The notes: a model not told the origin generated them from the letters alone. Shown: positions 35,350 to 48,905, numbered from the stretch's first letter. The stretch is 64,000 bases of DNA from Metopolophium dirhodum (GCF_019925205.1 NC_083564.1:7631491-7695490), one strand, 5' to 3'. Translations and numbers: made by a program.

Positions 35350-37160
35350 AAAAGCATAACGTACAGGATGGGGTCCATGGCACGGGCGGCTCGCGACCGT
35401 TGGACGTGGTGAATCTTCACGGAATTTTGTCCAAACTCAAAATACGCGTATTTCGAACGAAAACTGCACAGCGTATGACACTGTGTATATTGATGCCAAA
35501 CCATCGCGTAATATACATAACATTAAATTGATTTAAAAAAAATAATTATAAAAGGTAATGTAATTTTGAAACGCCAATAACCTATTAGAAGTCGAGGCGT
35601 ATATTTATATAAAAAAAAAACATTATATTATCAGATTTTCGTTCTCATCAAACGGTTTCCTGAAATTTTTTTTATGGTATTGTGCCTACTGCTATAATAT
35701 TATAGTGTGTCGGACATTAAAATCGTGCACAGAATAAGTACACAAAACAATGCATTTCGAACGGCAATATCGCTCAGAAGCGTCAAAACGGTGGTAGGCA
35801 ACCTATACTTATATGCTCAGCGGTTTTGTGCGATGATAAAAAAAAAAAAAAATAACACAAATTAGTCTGAACACAAATTATTGGTAAAAAGAAAAAAAAC
35901 GATTAAACAACAATTATTTAAAATATTCCGGAACTGAAAATTTATTGGCACCAATATGATAAAAATAATATATATAATATATATATATATATGCACGCAC
36001 GCTGCATAATATTATAGTACACGCCTAAACGGCGATGTAAAATGCGCTTTCAGATGTTTATTTATTTAATAGTGTTTGGTTTTGCTGCTTTAAAAAATGT
36101 TTATTCGATTTTTTTTATAATATTTAAAATACATATCATAAACAGTAATGTAGGCGCACGTGTCTGATACAAATTAGGTACGCCTCAAGCCGAAGCGATA
36201 ATGTTGTAGTAGACATTTTATGGGAATTTACTGATGTACCTAGACGGTTGTTAAAGAATAAAAAAGTAAGAAATAGCTGAGTATTATTGCGATCGACTAT
36301 AAAACTATAAGGATAGAAAATGTACGAAATATGTGAAAATACAAATATAATACATACGGCGGTTGTTGATCATAAAAATTTAAAATTGAGATTGAGTAAT
36401 ATAATAACTTCCATTTTATTTATATATTTTAAGAAACTAATTAATCGGACTTATATTAATAATATTGCGTCGCGTGATTAATTATAGTTTCTAGATTATG
36501 ATATGTAAAAGATATGATATGTATGATCATTTTTAACATGGCGCTGACTACCTACTTGAATCTAAATTTATTTTTGTGTGATAAATAAAATTGCATTTAT
36601 GTTCTTGTAAAAATATTTATAATGAACATGGATGATGTATATTTTTTGAAACAAAATCATTATAAATATGATTAAACCGTTTATTTTTAAATAACAAAAA
36701 TACGTTGTCCGAAAAATGCGCGTGATACATCAAATGCGAACGTTTGTTTCCGCCACATAAAATTAATTGCGTACCATTATTTTTTTTATTTGATTAAACA
36801 ATTTAATATTTTAAATATTTAATGTGCGCGCAGCTTTCACGTGTGCTTACACTATATTATTATTATACTTATTAGTTATTACCAAGTGTGCAGTCTAAAA
36901 AGAAAACTTAACGAGACAATGTGATTGATTACCCATATTTAAAAGTTTTATTAATGCTATATTTTTATATAAGCGTAAACAATATATATATATATATATA
37001 TATATAAATATATGTAAGTAGGTACCTACGTCATAATATCGAAAATACAACTTATATGAAAGTAAACATTTTTAAAAAAATAAGTTATATTCAAACTGAA
37101 ATCCTATTCCCCGAACGACATTCGCACGCGTCCGCGTTTCGGCTGAGTTCTGGAGTTAGT
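35350..37160. other. AT-rich non-genic DNA
   Basis: No gene was recognised. It holds a TA microsatellite at 36981-37006 and one TAGGTACCTA at 37019-37028. Confidence 0.5.
36981..37006. repeat. (AT)n microsatellite
   Basis: About twelve AT units, interrupted at the 3' end. Confidence 0.9.
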
Positions 37161-37171
37161 ACTATATGGCA

Positions 37172-37425
37172 CAGGGGTTCTCAACCGTCGTGAAATTATT
37201 ATATTAAAATTCGTTATACCTTTAAAAATGTTATTAATATAAGCGATATGAGTAAGAAAAAAAAAATTATAAATTAAGATTAATAGTTTCTTTTAGGTAT
37301 GGCCATTGAAAAAAATTAAGGTTGCGGGGCTGGTGGGGCTACATCGGACGTTTTTTTCGATAAGGTCACGTGAAAAATTGGATAAATATCTCGGGTCACC
37401 AACACACAAAGGTCGAGAACCACTG
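37172..37425. mobile_element. hAT-like MITE (254 bp)
   Basis: The left terminus is CAGGGGTTCTCAACC. The right terminus reverse-complements to CAGTGGTTCTCGACC, 13 of 15 identical. CAGGGGTTCTCAACC-type ends are a hallmark of hAT elements (family knowledge). A clear 8-bp duplication is not readable (ATATGGCA against AACTATAG). No coding capacity. Confidence 0.7.
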
Positions 37426-37429
37426 AACT

Positions 37430-38070
37430 ATAGCCGACGAGTCCGGTCGGGGACATATAGCAGCTCGGCTCGGCCAATGATGAAATGTGTTTTCGGTCAT
37501 CACGTGTTTTTCCCATCCAGTCCGGTCTCGCCCTACACTAGCCGCTGCCGCCTTGTCGCACATAATATGCCACCGAAACCGCGGCAAACGGACTGCAGGT
37601 AGGTTTTCACCGCGGAAAACGCATCGGCCACCGACATAATGGTTTCGGTGGCTTTAGAAATAGGTGTGGAACGGTGAAAATAATTAATCAGATGGCCGAT
37701 AGCTGTTCGGGTGGCGGTGGGGGGGAGGGAGCTGGAGGCTCGAGGGTGCGGATACGGTGTGGACCGCTGCACAGTGTCCGCCGCCCGGCGTAATGGAAAC
37801 GCAATTGAATGGGAATCTCGTGCCGAAGATAACTCCTCCGTGGTCGTTTCGTTGGTGGCGTGGGGGAGGTGAGGGGGCGCACAAAAGGAAACTGGGAACT
37901 AGGCCTATCCACACACCGACACGCCGCCGCCACCACCGCCCCTCTTCCGCATATTGATTGCCATTCAGCGTACACCCCCCTCCCCCCTGAGCCCCGCGCC
38001 ACCCACCCTATACACACCCCATAGCACCACCACGTCCCGAGACTCGAAACAAAAGCACACACGAACCGCA
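37430..38070. promoter_or_regulatory. CpG-rich island with CCGCCACCACCGCC tract
   Basis: High GC and CpG with G-rich (GGTGGCGGTGGGGGGGAGGG near 37712) and C-rich (CACCCCCCTCCCCCCTGAGC near 37973) strings. Overlapping frames occur on both strands, indicating composition and not genes. It may be a promoter or enhancer. Confidence 0.35.
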
Positions 38071-39470
38071 AAAATAATAATAATGTGCCTACCTATATAT
38101 ATATATATTATCTACGCATGTGTGTATACATACATCAGTGCCGATACGGTGGAGTGCGTTTTTCGTTACGTCACGTCGAAAATCACCCTCATATATCATC
38201 GCACCGACCCGCGGGTGAAAAACGAAACGCAATGTGTTATTATAATATTATAAACACAATATTATAATGTTGTCTTGTTTTGCACGTACACTCGCGGAAT
38301 GGTGCGGGGGCGACTTACTCTTGTACCGGAAATTCGCGAATTTCTTTTCTGCCCCCGACGGCCGGTATCAACCGTAAACGCGTGTGCGTTTACACGCGAC
38401 CGTCCAATAATAATATAATATCCTTAAAACGATATTATGCTGTATCGATACAACGACAATGATGTTATGATGTATTCGTTCGGAACGTTATTCGCGTTCA
38501 AAAAACGATGCGTCTTCTTTGGTACGGACGAGAGCTGATGGACGCACTGCAACATCACGATATTATAATCATATCTATTACGTGCAAAACAACCGTCACC
38601 CGCATACCCACACACCCGCCACTCACGCGCGAGCACCACATAGGAGTATTATATGAAGACCGGGGTCGAATTTTCCACGCTGTGCACGAAACGCACATTT
38701 GACGACCGCGCGCGCCGCGAAAATCCATTAACATTTCCCTCCAATTAATTAACTGTTTTGTAAACGATACGGCTAACTACTATGGTACAAACGGCCAACG
38801 GCTCTACAACTTCCGCGATGCCAATAATTATTGTACTGGCTCCACTGCAGACGTTATACCATATTTTATTTTCGAACACTTCCGGAGTATATTATTATAC
38901 AATGAATCGAACGCTGCCCGTTAAACAACAACCAGCTACGTAGTACTATAATATACGTTTAAACGTTTAACAGTGAAGTAGAGCGTTTCGCACGAATAAA
39001 ATATTGACACGATGTAACTAATAATCGTTATTAGGACGGCAGACATACAGGCACAAACAAATTAGCGACAGTTCAGTTCCGGAAACGATAATGCACCGTC
39101 GATACCTGAGATTAATAATAACAATTGTGTAGTGTAGGTACACATCTGCGACGGCTGTGTGACGGTAAAAATATATGTATTATACGATGACACCTTCTGT
39201 TGTGGGTACAGACGAAACATATATTTTGTACGCACATCTCGTTATTAATGTTTTATCGATAATGCGAAAACATAATTATTACCGTTATATTTTATGGATA
39301 TTAATTTTCGAAAATTCAAAATCGATATTTTTTACCGTTTTTTATTTGTTTTTTTTTTTTTTTTTATTAACGTTTTGTAGTTGGATGGGGGAACACTGTC
39401 GTTTTCATAAAAACAATGTTTTTTTTTATAAAATTTAATTAATATTTACTTTTTTTTTGTTTAAATGAAA
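38071..39470. other. Mixed-composition non-genic DNA
   Basis: GC-rich patches with CpG (38280-38400, 38590-38720) alternate with AT-rich DNA. T runs lie at 39352-39365. No gene was recognised. Confidence 0.45.
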
Positions 39471-39476
39471 TTTTAG

Positions 39477-39683
39477 ATTTTTTTGCGTGGAAGTAATCTG
39501 AAAACACTTAATTATTTAACTGAAGCGAATAACCTCGTCGACGTTGGGTACGATGGTATTACTTGGTTATATTACACGATCTTAAAACGTAGTTTTAGAA
39601 ATAAAGTGAAACTAAAAAAGCGGGTAGGACGTGCCTATACTCGAACGAAAAGAATAAAAGGTTGGCGTGTCCACGAGCTATAA
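39477..39683 (+). CDS. Exon-like ORF (68 codons), unrecognised
   Basis: A pyrimidine-rich stretch ends in GAAATTTTAG, a plausible 3' splice site. The frame opens right after it and runs to TAA. The peptide is protein-like (GSNLKTLNYLTEANNLVDVG) with a strongly basic C-terminal half (KVKLKKRVGRAYTRTKRIKG). No ATG is close to the start, so it would be an internal or terminal exon. No family was recognised. The AT-rich setting makes chance possible. Confidence 0.2.
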   Translation: MFLRGSNLKTLNYLTEANNLVDVGYDGITWLYYTILKRSFRNKVKLKKRVGRAYTRTKRIKGWRVHEL

Positions 39684-39699
39684 GGATATTATCAGAGCT

Positions 39700-41900
39700 G
39701 GAGGGCACCTATATAGTACTGTTGTTGTACACGACCCGTCGGAATGAATAATCGGATAAAAAAAAAAACACAAAATGTTAACTTTTCGTGATTTCGGACA
39801 CCTAAATGGCCAAATGCACGTGGCGCGCGTGTTCAATTAGAATATTCGTGTAATTCCTCTGCGCTCTGCGTTCGCTTTTTTATTCTTATCGCGATGAAGT
39901 ATATATTTTTCAAGACAGCGCCGTTTAATGGAAATATATTATATTATATTATTTTGTAATGGTCGGATATCACAACGCACATACAGAATTTATAGTCGTT
40001 CTATGCGAATCCGTCTGAGTTATTAATTCGGTCTCGCGCGGGGGTAGCGGTGTAAGTGTGGGTTAGGTGTACCCACACACAATATCATCGTGAAATTATT
40101 ATTGTTAATGAGGGTTTAAAGTTTGTGTAAACTTGTCGGGGGGAGGGGGGGATGGAAAAAAATTCCTCGCATTCATGCCAAAGTTGGCCACCACTTTTAA
40201 CGGGTTTGGCCTCCGTTATAATTCATTATGAACATCGGATTAGTTTATTGCACGCCAAGTCACCAGTATTAAGTCTGTTGCACAAAGAGCGCACGCTAAG
40301 CAAACAATTTTCAAAGAATTCTGCTGCAAAGTAATTTATTCGAATAAAAGCGACAAACACAACACGGTAGTTATATATTCGATGGAACACGTTTTAATTG
40401 TATTACACGTTTACACGTCATATTTATGTTGTGAGCAAAAACCTTCGCTTCTGCACACTTGCAAATGCATGAAATGTCACCGCAAAGTGAATAATACAAA
40501 TTGTATGAAAACGATTTCATATTAATAATAACGTTATAAAAATCCATCCGTCGGTAATGGGGTATTTTTTTTCTCTAAACTAACATCCACGCGTACTTAT
40601 TTATAGTTCAGCAAATGCTGTTAACATTTTTTATATTAATGTATTTCTTCTTACCGAGTACTATAATTAATATAGTATAGTAATAAATTATATTATTATA
40701 TTTAAGACGGCGTATGAATGCTGTAGAAAATCAAACTTTTAATACGTTTTAGATGATATACAATAATAAGCGTACGAGTTTACTTATGTTATCGAATATA
40801 TTTTGTTGGCGATTGAAATACTTTGCGGTCAGAACAAAAAATTATCGTTTCGAAGAACTTTTGTCGTTTACTTAAAGTGGTTTTTCATTTGGGCAGCGAC
40901 CGGAAAAAAAAAAGCAATGCATTATAAAAAAATGAAGTGTCATATATCACAGTGCACCCTAACGCAACGGCCAGCTTTCAAACCATGAATTATTGGATAG
41001 GTTTTACGATTTTCGATGGATCATTTGCGAGTTTTCACGTACAAAACAAGTTATTTCACTGTTGTAGTTGGATACAAACTATACATTGTGTAAACTATAG
41101 ACCCCGTAGTAAATTGTTTGAATTCAAATTATTTTATAACAATGTGAAAAATGTATAATCATCATTGTGCATTTTTCATACTATTCAAAATATTATATGC
41201 TAAGTACAATAACATATTTTGTTTTCAAGTTTATTCCTAATATATTATTCATGAATATTTTAAAAAGGTAAAATAGTTAGGTATAAAATGTATAAAACGG
41301 ATAATAAATAATAATAATAATAATAATACGTAATACCTATGCCAAATGTATATTATCTAAGTTTTTTTTTTTAATATTCATCACCAGTTTAGTATTTTCT
41401 GTTAAAATTAATTGCTACCACAACTACATCTTGATAAAACCGTGAGGTATAAAAATAATGGAGAACATTGTTATTATACAGTATAAAACGCAGTGGTAGT
41501 AATACCATTTAACAGTCGGTACGTATAATATGAAATGTACAAAAACGAATATTTGCCTTGAATTATGATATTTTATTTGTTCAAAAATCATATTTAAAAA
41601 AATTATTTCACTAAAAAGTTATTCATGCAGTTATTTTCATTGAGAATGGTTTATGAAAAAAAAAAACCAATTAAAATCTAATCGAATTCCATAAATAAGC
41701 CATCACCCGGCATCTTATATATATATATGTATTTTCGTAGATCAATTTCGCAGGGTTTGGTCACTTCTTTATGACTCTTTTTTTTTTTTTATTCCATACC
41801 TTATCTTGACTTCAAAGGGCAAATAATTCCAATTTTTCTTCATCTTCTCTCAGGCCCGGGCTTGCCGTTGGTATATATTGGAAGCCAAACACGATAAACC
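39700..41900. other. AT-rich non-genic DNA
   Basis: A G-rich run (GGGGGGAGGGGGGG) lies at 40138-40150 and an AAT microsatellite near 41304-41326. No gene was recognised. Confidence 0.45.
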
Positions 41901-41917
41901 GTCCCCAAGGACGCGAA

Positions 41918-42178
41918 CTACGGTGACAGGGGTTTTGTGGGCTCAGGTCGAAGAAATACAATTATTTTTCCCTTCCAGTTCTCTGCTGTATGCTCACCGA
42001 CTGCAACAAGTATAAAAGGGACATTTTTATTTTCCCTCCGTCGCTTACCTACAAAACCGCACCCTTTCCCGCAGACGTTTCCGAACGTGACGTATCCGGG
42101 GATTTTAAGTCGGCAGGTCGGAGAGAAAAAAACAATTAGATTTATTGCTATACCAATTCCCTCCAACCACACCGCCAT
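41918..42178 (-). CDS. Unresolved ORF (86 aa), minus strand
   Basis: ATG with AAAATGG context. The N terminus has a hydrophobic stretch (WLEGIGIAINLIVFFSPTC) like a signal anchor. A donor-like GTAG-GTAAGC lies inside it (GT at 42048-42047), so a first exon ending there is possible. A 97-codon frame on the + strand covers the same bases and is equally open, which weakens the call. No family was recognised. Confidence 0.15.
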   Translation of the reverse strand: MAVWLEGIGIAINLIVFFSPTCRLKIPGYVTFGNVCGKGCGFVGKRRRENKNVPFILVAVGEHTAENWKGKIIVFLRPEPTKPLSP

Positions 42179-42259
42179 TTTAGCTACCGATCGCACAGTG
42201 AATTCCGAAATTGGATCTTTGTTCTCCTGACGCAACTTGCGGTGGCTCACAAAAAAGTT

Positions 42260-43480
42260 TTAACCGTACCTATATTGAAGGATAGAAAATAACAGAGGTG
42301 CGTTTTTTTATACTCGACGAAAGTTTGAAACTCTCAACTTGATAGAAAGTCGAGTGTCGTATTGATGATGATACATATATATATACTCAACCCCCTAAGG
42401 TAACCTGTTAATTTAAAATGCAAAAAGCGAATTCCGTTGCAACAGTTGGCTGATGAATATTCTCATCTCATTTCCATACAAGACTTTTTAATAGCAATAA
42501 TGACATGAAATTAAAATTTAAAAATATGAAAGCCGCACAATGTGTATGATATTAAGTTTCTCGGTGAAGTTAAATATCATACCTGAAAAGCAAAAAACTG
42601 AAAACAAATGTTCAGAACATTGATTTCATAGAAAATAACGATATTCAGCTATGATTTTTCTAATTATTTCCTATATTTTAATGTAGATAACATACAAATA
42701 GCCGATATAGGTACTCAATTAATGTATTTACGACTTGGTCGTATCCATTTACTAAAATAATTAACGACATTAAATTTGTTTAGTGTTATATTGAATAGTA
42801 TTCGTTGTTTAATGCAACACATAACGTTACCACATTTTTAATATTGTGGTGACCACTTTGTCGTCAAAACGAACGATTCTTAGTTTTCAATAACTATTTC
42901 TGCAGTGGTCGGTTACCGATCGGAGCTCGCACATATATTTTATATGTCCCACACCAAAATGACGAACACGAAATACGAAAAGATAACGTAAAAATACATA
43001 TTTCGTTCCTGATATGTGATCTCGTATTTAATGTTTTAAAATAAACTCAAAACTATATTGCGGCGTGTGTCATAATATTTTTTGGAGATCGCATAATTTT
43101 ACATTACCTAATAATAATTATTTCTATACCTACTTTGGTACCTGTACATTCAACAAGGTATACGATTATTTTATGCGCACAATGTAATGTCGACACAAGC
43201 CGTACATATTATTTTCTTCCTGTTATGTAAATTTTGGAATCAAACATTTCAGAACACCGTAGAATCCAATATTGATTTGTAGCCAAAATTCGTTGCCGAT
43301 GTCTGATCGTTTTCCGGGGGGTTGCCAACGCGTGTCGAGTTCATTTGGCCTCTGTGATTGATAAGATCAGAGGTCGGATGAATCTCTTGTGGAATGTAAT
43401 AATGTTAGAGTGACGATAATTTCGCGTTCATAAAAAAAAATCGCGATTTTTTCCCCTTTCTATTTTTTTTTTCCTATCTT
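42260..43480. other. AT-rich non-genic DNA
   Basis: Nothing recognised. Confidence 0.5.
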
Positions 43481-43511
43481 GGACACGCGCCAACTGGACT
43501 CGGGCCAAACC

Positions 43512-43673
43512 ATGGCACGCCCGCGTGTACCGGAGCCCGCTAAAGTTCGTCAAGTCGGAGACCGACTGTTGGTCATTTTAAAAGCCATAAAATGCATTTT
43601 TTTAGACCGTAAAAGAAGAAAACCGTTTTCGAGAGACCGTAATATACCGACGCACGGCTACGCGTCCAATTGA
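43512..43673 (+). CDS. Small basic ORF (53 aa), unrecognised
   Basis: ATG in a strong context (CCAAACCATGGC) in a GC-richer island. The peptide starts MARPRVPEPAKVRQVGDRLL and has a basic segment DRKRRKPFSRDRN. The stop TGA is followed within a few bases by AATAAATAAA, which could act as a polyadenylation signal. It has no recognised domain. It could be a small protein, a terminal exon or chance. Confidence 0.25.
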   Translation: MARPRVPEPAKVRQVGDRLLVILKAIKCIFLDRKRRKPFSRDRNIPTHGYASN

Positions 43674-43689
43674 CAAATAAATAAACGTC

Positions 43690-46600
43690 ATGACTTGATC
43701 ACAAACTGGAAGAAAACAATTTAAAAGCCTACATCGTGAACATACTAATGTTTAATGTAGGAGTGTCGAAAATCGATTGTCTAATGTCTAACCACGATAC
43801 TCCGATGTTTGCTCGAGCAATTTAAATGCCCGCTTAGTAGTAATTTTAAGAACGTTAATTTCGTCCAAGAATCTTATTATCTCGATGTCGACCAACATTA
43901 TTCAGAACCATAGTCTTGTACATTAAACATAATCAGTAGTAGTATGTGTATTTATTTTATAAATGTCAACTAGCGATAAAAAAAAAACAAAATATGATAT
44001 ATCTTTCTCTATGATTTCATAAATAGGGGAAATTATAAAATATTTAGTTGACCTAGTTTTTATTATTTTGTGTTGATCATATAAAAATTACTATGAAAAT
44101 GTATTCATATTGATATTATATTCGATGTTATTGCCATACAAATGTATTTGTTAACAATAAATAAATAATTTAAAAACATTTTTTACAAAAAAAAATCTAA
44201 ATGTCAAGAAAATAAATGAGGACTAGTATGAATGCTCACAAACTACATGGAATAAATAAATTACACTTTTGAACTCGGAAACATTGTATAAAAATATATT
44301 TCTGTTTTTAATTTAAAAAATAAAGATGAAAATAATATAAAACATACAAACGGTGCCTAAGAGTATTAAATTCTTGGATTCTGAGTCAATACTTCTAAGT
44401 TAAAATGTTTATGGCGTACATTTAAATTTAACATTAATTGCATTAGAAACTAAATATTATATAAGTAAATAATATAATGTATGAATTAATATAATTAACT
44501 GTGGTGATATGTATTCGCATGTGTACGTTATACTTAAATACTATTTTACATTTTAAAAGGCGTATAAACACAGAAATATGTTTAGTAACATAAATTGGAA
44601 CGACACATATTTTGGCCATTATTTTGTTGATTTTGAAATATTTCATAGATTAGTATAAGGGCACAGTGCGTAATCGTCCATAGGATAACACTGTTATTGG
44701 CGACGGTAGTTATGATAAAATGGTTTGTGTATTGTCTTATATAAATCGAAAAATAAGTAATAATTCGTTAAACCGTAGACAGCGTGACTATCGGGCTTTA
44801 CAAAAGATAAAAATATATGTTTTTTTTATTTTAATTGTTGTCTGACGCATGCAACAGCTGATTGTAGTTATTATTAATTTGGAGTGTAGTCAATTATTCC
44901 TCACGTAATTTATTCCCATTATTATTCTCATAATACAAATATAATTTGTCATGCAATGTCCGATACAAAACTTGTTAAATCTGGTTGAATTATAAATGGT
45001 TTAAAACAAATAGTTTCGACAAATTCAAAATTCTTAAACAGTAAAATATAATAATAATATATAACGTCGTATAATAAACGTTGATACGAAAATGTTGCTT
45101 AACGCCTGCTTTTATCAAAAAATCCATTTTTTTTATTTTTTCAATGAACCCTTTTTTAACCCCAACTGTTTTGAATCACCTCGGCAGAGATAACACACCC
45201 CATTTGTTCTTCGGCCCATGACTACAACATAATAAGAAACATCCAGAGGTCTTAAAACTCAGGCATTTCACGAAGACTGGCCCATAATAGCCACTCGTGG
45301 TAACGGACCAAGGATAATAACGTTGGAAATTCAACAGGCATCTTTTACGTACCTATATAAAATAGCAACTTTGTTGGTGTGTTCCTGACCACATTAAATG
45401 ATTTCGGAAAGAACTTTGTGTCGAAACCAAAGTTTTCTGAGCATTGTTTTAATGGTGTCGTGTTAACAACAAAAACTACAGTACTTACCTAATTACAAAA
45501 TGACTAAAAATAATTAGAATTTTTTTTTCGCGGGTGGGTCAGAGGGTCAGTTAAAGTGAGAAAAATAAATAAAACGGTAAGAACCCAAAGGTTTTCCAGC
45601 TAGATGATTTATATATATGATTCATAATTTTCTTTTAAATTTCACCGTCTTAAGACCCGCCACACTATTGTCACGTCGTCGTTGCTTTTAAACGGAGAAA
45701 CTCAACGACATAATATTTTTATTTACCAATTTTTAATTTAATTTAAACATTTCAAACGGTGGGAATATTATTGGCAACGCTCAGAACTTGGCTATTTTTG
45801 AGTCTTTGCCGATCCAGTTTATTCGTACAAATATTTATAATATTATGATTATGGTTACGGTCAAGGGCAGTGTTGTAATAATATGTTATGACACGTTTCT
45901 TCGTGTTTAATTACTTGAATAATATTGTTTTACTAAATAAAAAAGAGACGGAAAGAAAATGTTTAAGCGATTTGAGAAAACACGCACAACTTATTTATAC
46001 AATTTATAACACACCTATAATATATACGATTTTTACATTTTTTTTTATAAGAATTGATGATTACAGATGACAAGTCGTATATTTTTACAAATCTTTCTTT
46101 GATATTTTAGACTCTGTGCAGTATAAGGAACGTGTTGGTCTCTCATTGATGTTTGTTTTTATTATATTTTTCTATCCAACGCGTCTTTCGAAGTGTTTCA
46201 ACTACTGTTTCAAGTAGCACCTTTTGTGTACCTATAGAAAAACTAGTGTATAATATATTATAGTAGTATATTGAAGAGGTCATTTTTCTCGGTTTCTTCA
46301 AGTTCTATGAAAAAAAAAACCTATCAACAATCGTCGGAAAATTTTTTTTAAAGAAATGTCAGCAAGCGTGATTTTAATCGATTTCCGCTCAGATTCGTTT
46401 ATTGAATGCAATGATTTATTATTATTCTTTTCAAATTTAATGTCACACCTGTGTTGAGGTACCACCGATGAGGAGAGTGACTCTGCAGTATACATACAGC
46501 TCGTATTTTAATTTTTATATTTCCACGTCTGTCTACATTATGATATCGGTTTATTAATTCTCGTTGTAATATAAATTATGACTAAATATTTTGTAAATGT

Positions 46601-47200
46601 CATCTAATTTAACTTTGGCCATTTCACGATAAAACATTTATAAAATGAAAACGACGGACCATAATATATTATTTTACTCGTCTAAAAAGTATTTTAAAAA
46701 TTAATATTTTAACGATTTTACGGGGTACAATAATAATATGCATCTGAAAATTCGTATTGGACGTGACATTTTATTTGCTGCAGCATAGAATTAATACACG
46801 ATTCATAATTTTGTAAATCAACGGTCACGAATAACTCACAATTTGAATTCCATTAAAAATAATGAAAAAATGGTAATTTCGTTTTTACAGCTATAATCCC
46901 TATATATTTTACCGTGTATGATAAAGTGTGCACTCTTGTGCTTACCTATTGTATGATATACAGTTAACACGACTGAAAAAAAAACACTCAAGTTCATATT
47001 ATTTTATGTACTTACTTGAATTTATGTGGCGACGCGAAGAGAGATTTTTCAAACGAATTTGCAGAGTCTTTCCGAATATCTCAACGTAGGTGTGTAGGTA
47101 CCTCTAATTATTATGTGTACTTATAGTGACGAGTGCACATAACATAACGTCATGATATCTGTTGTGTTTGGCACATGATGTAATTCTCAAAACAACAACG
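43690..47200. other. AT-rich non-genic DNA
   Basis: No gene was recognised. Short ORFs on both strands are AT-rich in composition. A CAGTGTTGT string at 45868 resembles a hAT terminus, but no partner was found. Confidence 0.5.
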
Positions 47201-47210
47201 AACATTTGTG

Positions 47211-47329
47211 TATAAATCACGAGCAACTTTCTGTGGCATTCCTGGCGTTCAGGTTAAACGAGCTGTAGTAGACCTAAGACTTTATTTTTAACGTGCACCG
47301 CTTTTCGGGACACCGCCGGTGTGTGGACG
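47211..47329 (+). promoter_or_regulatory. Candidate TATA promoter and short 5' exon
   Basis: TATAAA at 47211-47216 is followed about 60 bp downstream by an AGACC that could serve as a downstream element. A GC-richer stretch (GTGCACCGCTTTTCGGGACA) then ends in GGACG followed by GTGAGT (GT at 47330-47331), a near-consensus 5' splice site. No initiator with ideal spacing is visible. It reads as a possible non-coding first exon. Confidence 0.25.
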
Positions 47330-47340
47330 GTGAGTGCGAA

Positions 47341-47392
47341 GGGGTTGGGGTGCGGTGGGGGGGAGGGGGAGGGGCGGTCGAGGTGGGCGGGT
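47341..47392 (+). other. G-quadruplex-prone tract
   Basis: GGGGTTGGGG, then GCGGTGGGGGGGAGGGGGAG, then GGGCGG. Many runs of three or more G separated by short loops lie directly downstream of the donor-like site at 47330. Confidence 0.8.
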
Positions 47393-47399
47393 AAAACAA

Positions 47400-48600
47400 A
47401 TCTTTTTCGGTTAATTTTGATTTACAAGCGCATCTAGCAATTTCATTACGAAAGAGCCGCGCATCATTAACGATCTATATATATAATTATAAAACATATA
47501 TATACATATTATGATAATATATAATAATAATACCAACACATATGTATACACATATGAATATTAATTTCTAGTTTTCGGTTTTTTTTCCCACTCCGTCCAC
47601 ACCGCCCCTCTGATACGCGGCGTGATGGTTTGAAAATAAATGTGTGATTCATGTCTCCTCGTCCCGCAGGACACTTTTCACGACGGTTAATGGCCGACGC
47701 GTTATGGTCTGAATACTTCACAGCGCCATATACCGGTATAATACCGCTATGTATGATCGCTTTCGTGTATGAGGATTTAGACATATCCGGCAAATGTCGG
47801 AAGTTACATGGAAAAAATATGTATACGCTAAGAGACCGTGGACATAAAAGGGATCAAAATCTTATTTAATAAATTCCTTTCACGGCGCACATAAACGCTA
47901 TCTGAAATAAAATAATTTCCATTATAACTGTTTGGTAGTAAATTTACTAATCGTAATTTATCATAGGTATTTAAAAAAAAAATAATACAAGCGTGTGTTT
48001 TCCAAAACCTAATAATTTATATTCTAAAACATAAATTTCAGCGTTCACGATAGAAATATAATTTTAAAAATACACTTAACACAGGTATATTATGAAAACG
48101 TGAGAAGATTTTTAAAAGTTTTGTTCCACGAAAACACGGTTATAATGATATTAATTTGTATTTTATAAGCATAACAGAGAGAAGCCAAAACTATGCAAGC
48201 ATATGCATAATAATACATACTGTTATAGTAATTAATTGTATAATATAAATATGCAATAACATAAAAAATAAAACATGAACAAATAACAATATATGGTATA
48301 GAACGGCTAAAGCTTTGTTTTAGAACTAATTCAAATAATAAAACTTATTGAAAATCGGAGTCAACGTGTACGAGACACATGAGGAGCGTTTTACCTAATT
48401 GTATAGAGAACAGAAGGTTTGACGATGTTCTAAAACGTTTTTGATAATATTGTTTGTCGGGTATAGGGATTTTAAATTTGATCTGTGCCAATAACTCAGA
48501 ACAGTAAATATTCTACCCGACAGACGTCTAGACAAAATGTATACGATAGGTCTGCTATTTTTTTTTTAAAGGTCAGTTAAGTCGGGAAAATCTTAAATAT
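47400..48600. other. Mixed non-genic DNA
   Basis: A GC-normal island at 47570-47870 has open frames on both strands (+ 47651-47869, - 47793-47509). I cannot choose between them and call neither. The rest is AT-rich. Confidence 0.4.
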
Positions 48601-48602
48601 GA

Positions 48603-48905
48603 ATGTCAGCAGAGTATAATATTATAATCTCACGAAGGGAGGGGACTACGAACGTTATGAATAATCAAGGAAAACACCACAAGACCTGCGATGAAGTCTT
48701 TCGACCATTTAGGAATCATAGTTACCGCGGAAAGGTCCCAATAATAATAGATCAATATTCAAAAATGTCGAGGAGCCAATGGACAAAAGTGGTTAGAAAA
48801 AAATGGATTAAAAGTTCTATAAATTCAATCGTTTATCTTTGTAACATTTATTCACGTCTTGGGCTGATAGGGTTTTTCATGGTTTTATATGCACACAAAA
48901 AATGA
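48603..48905 (+). CDS. Unrecognised ORF (100 aa) in duplicated segment
   Basis: An ATG-started frame mostly inside copy 1 of the 360-bp duplication. The middle is protein-like and basic (HKTCDEVFRPFRNHSYRGKV, then SRSQWTKVVRKKWIKSS). In copy 2 the same frame begins as RTCDELYRAFRTRVV but is soon broken by indels not divisible by three and by TGA. It is not conserved as a coding sequence between copies. It could be a remnant of a gene duplicated and then decayed, or chance. Confidence 0.2.
   Translation: MSAEYNIIISRREGTTNVMNNQGKHHKTCDEVFRPFRNHSYRGKVPIIIDQYSKMSRSQWTKVVRKKWIKSSINSIVYLCNIYSRLGLIGFFMVLYAHKK

Noticed and set aside
45868..45876. CAGTGTTGT as a hAT left terminus
   Set aside because: No matching inverted end or 8-bp duplication was found downstream.
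47509..47869. Protein-like frames on both strands of the same island
   Set aside because: Both are open and neither has supporting context, so choosing one would be guesswork.
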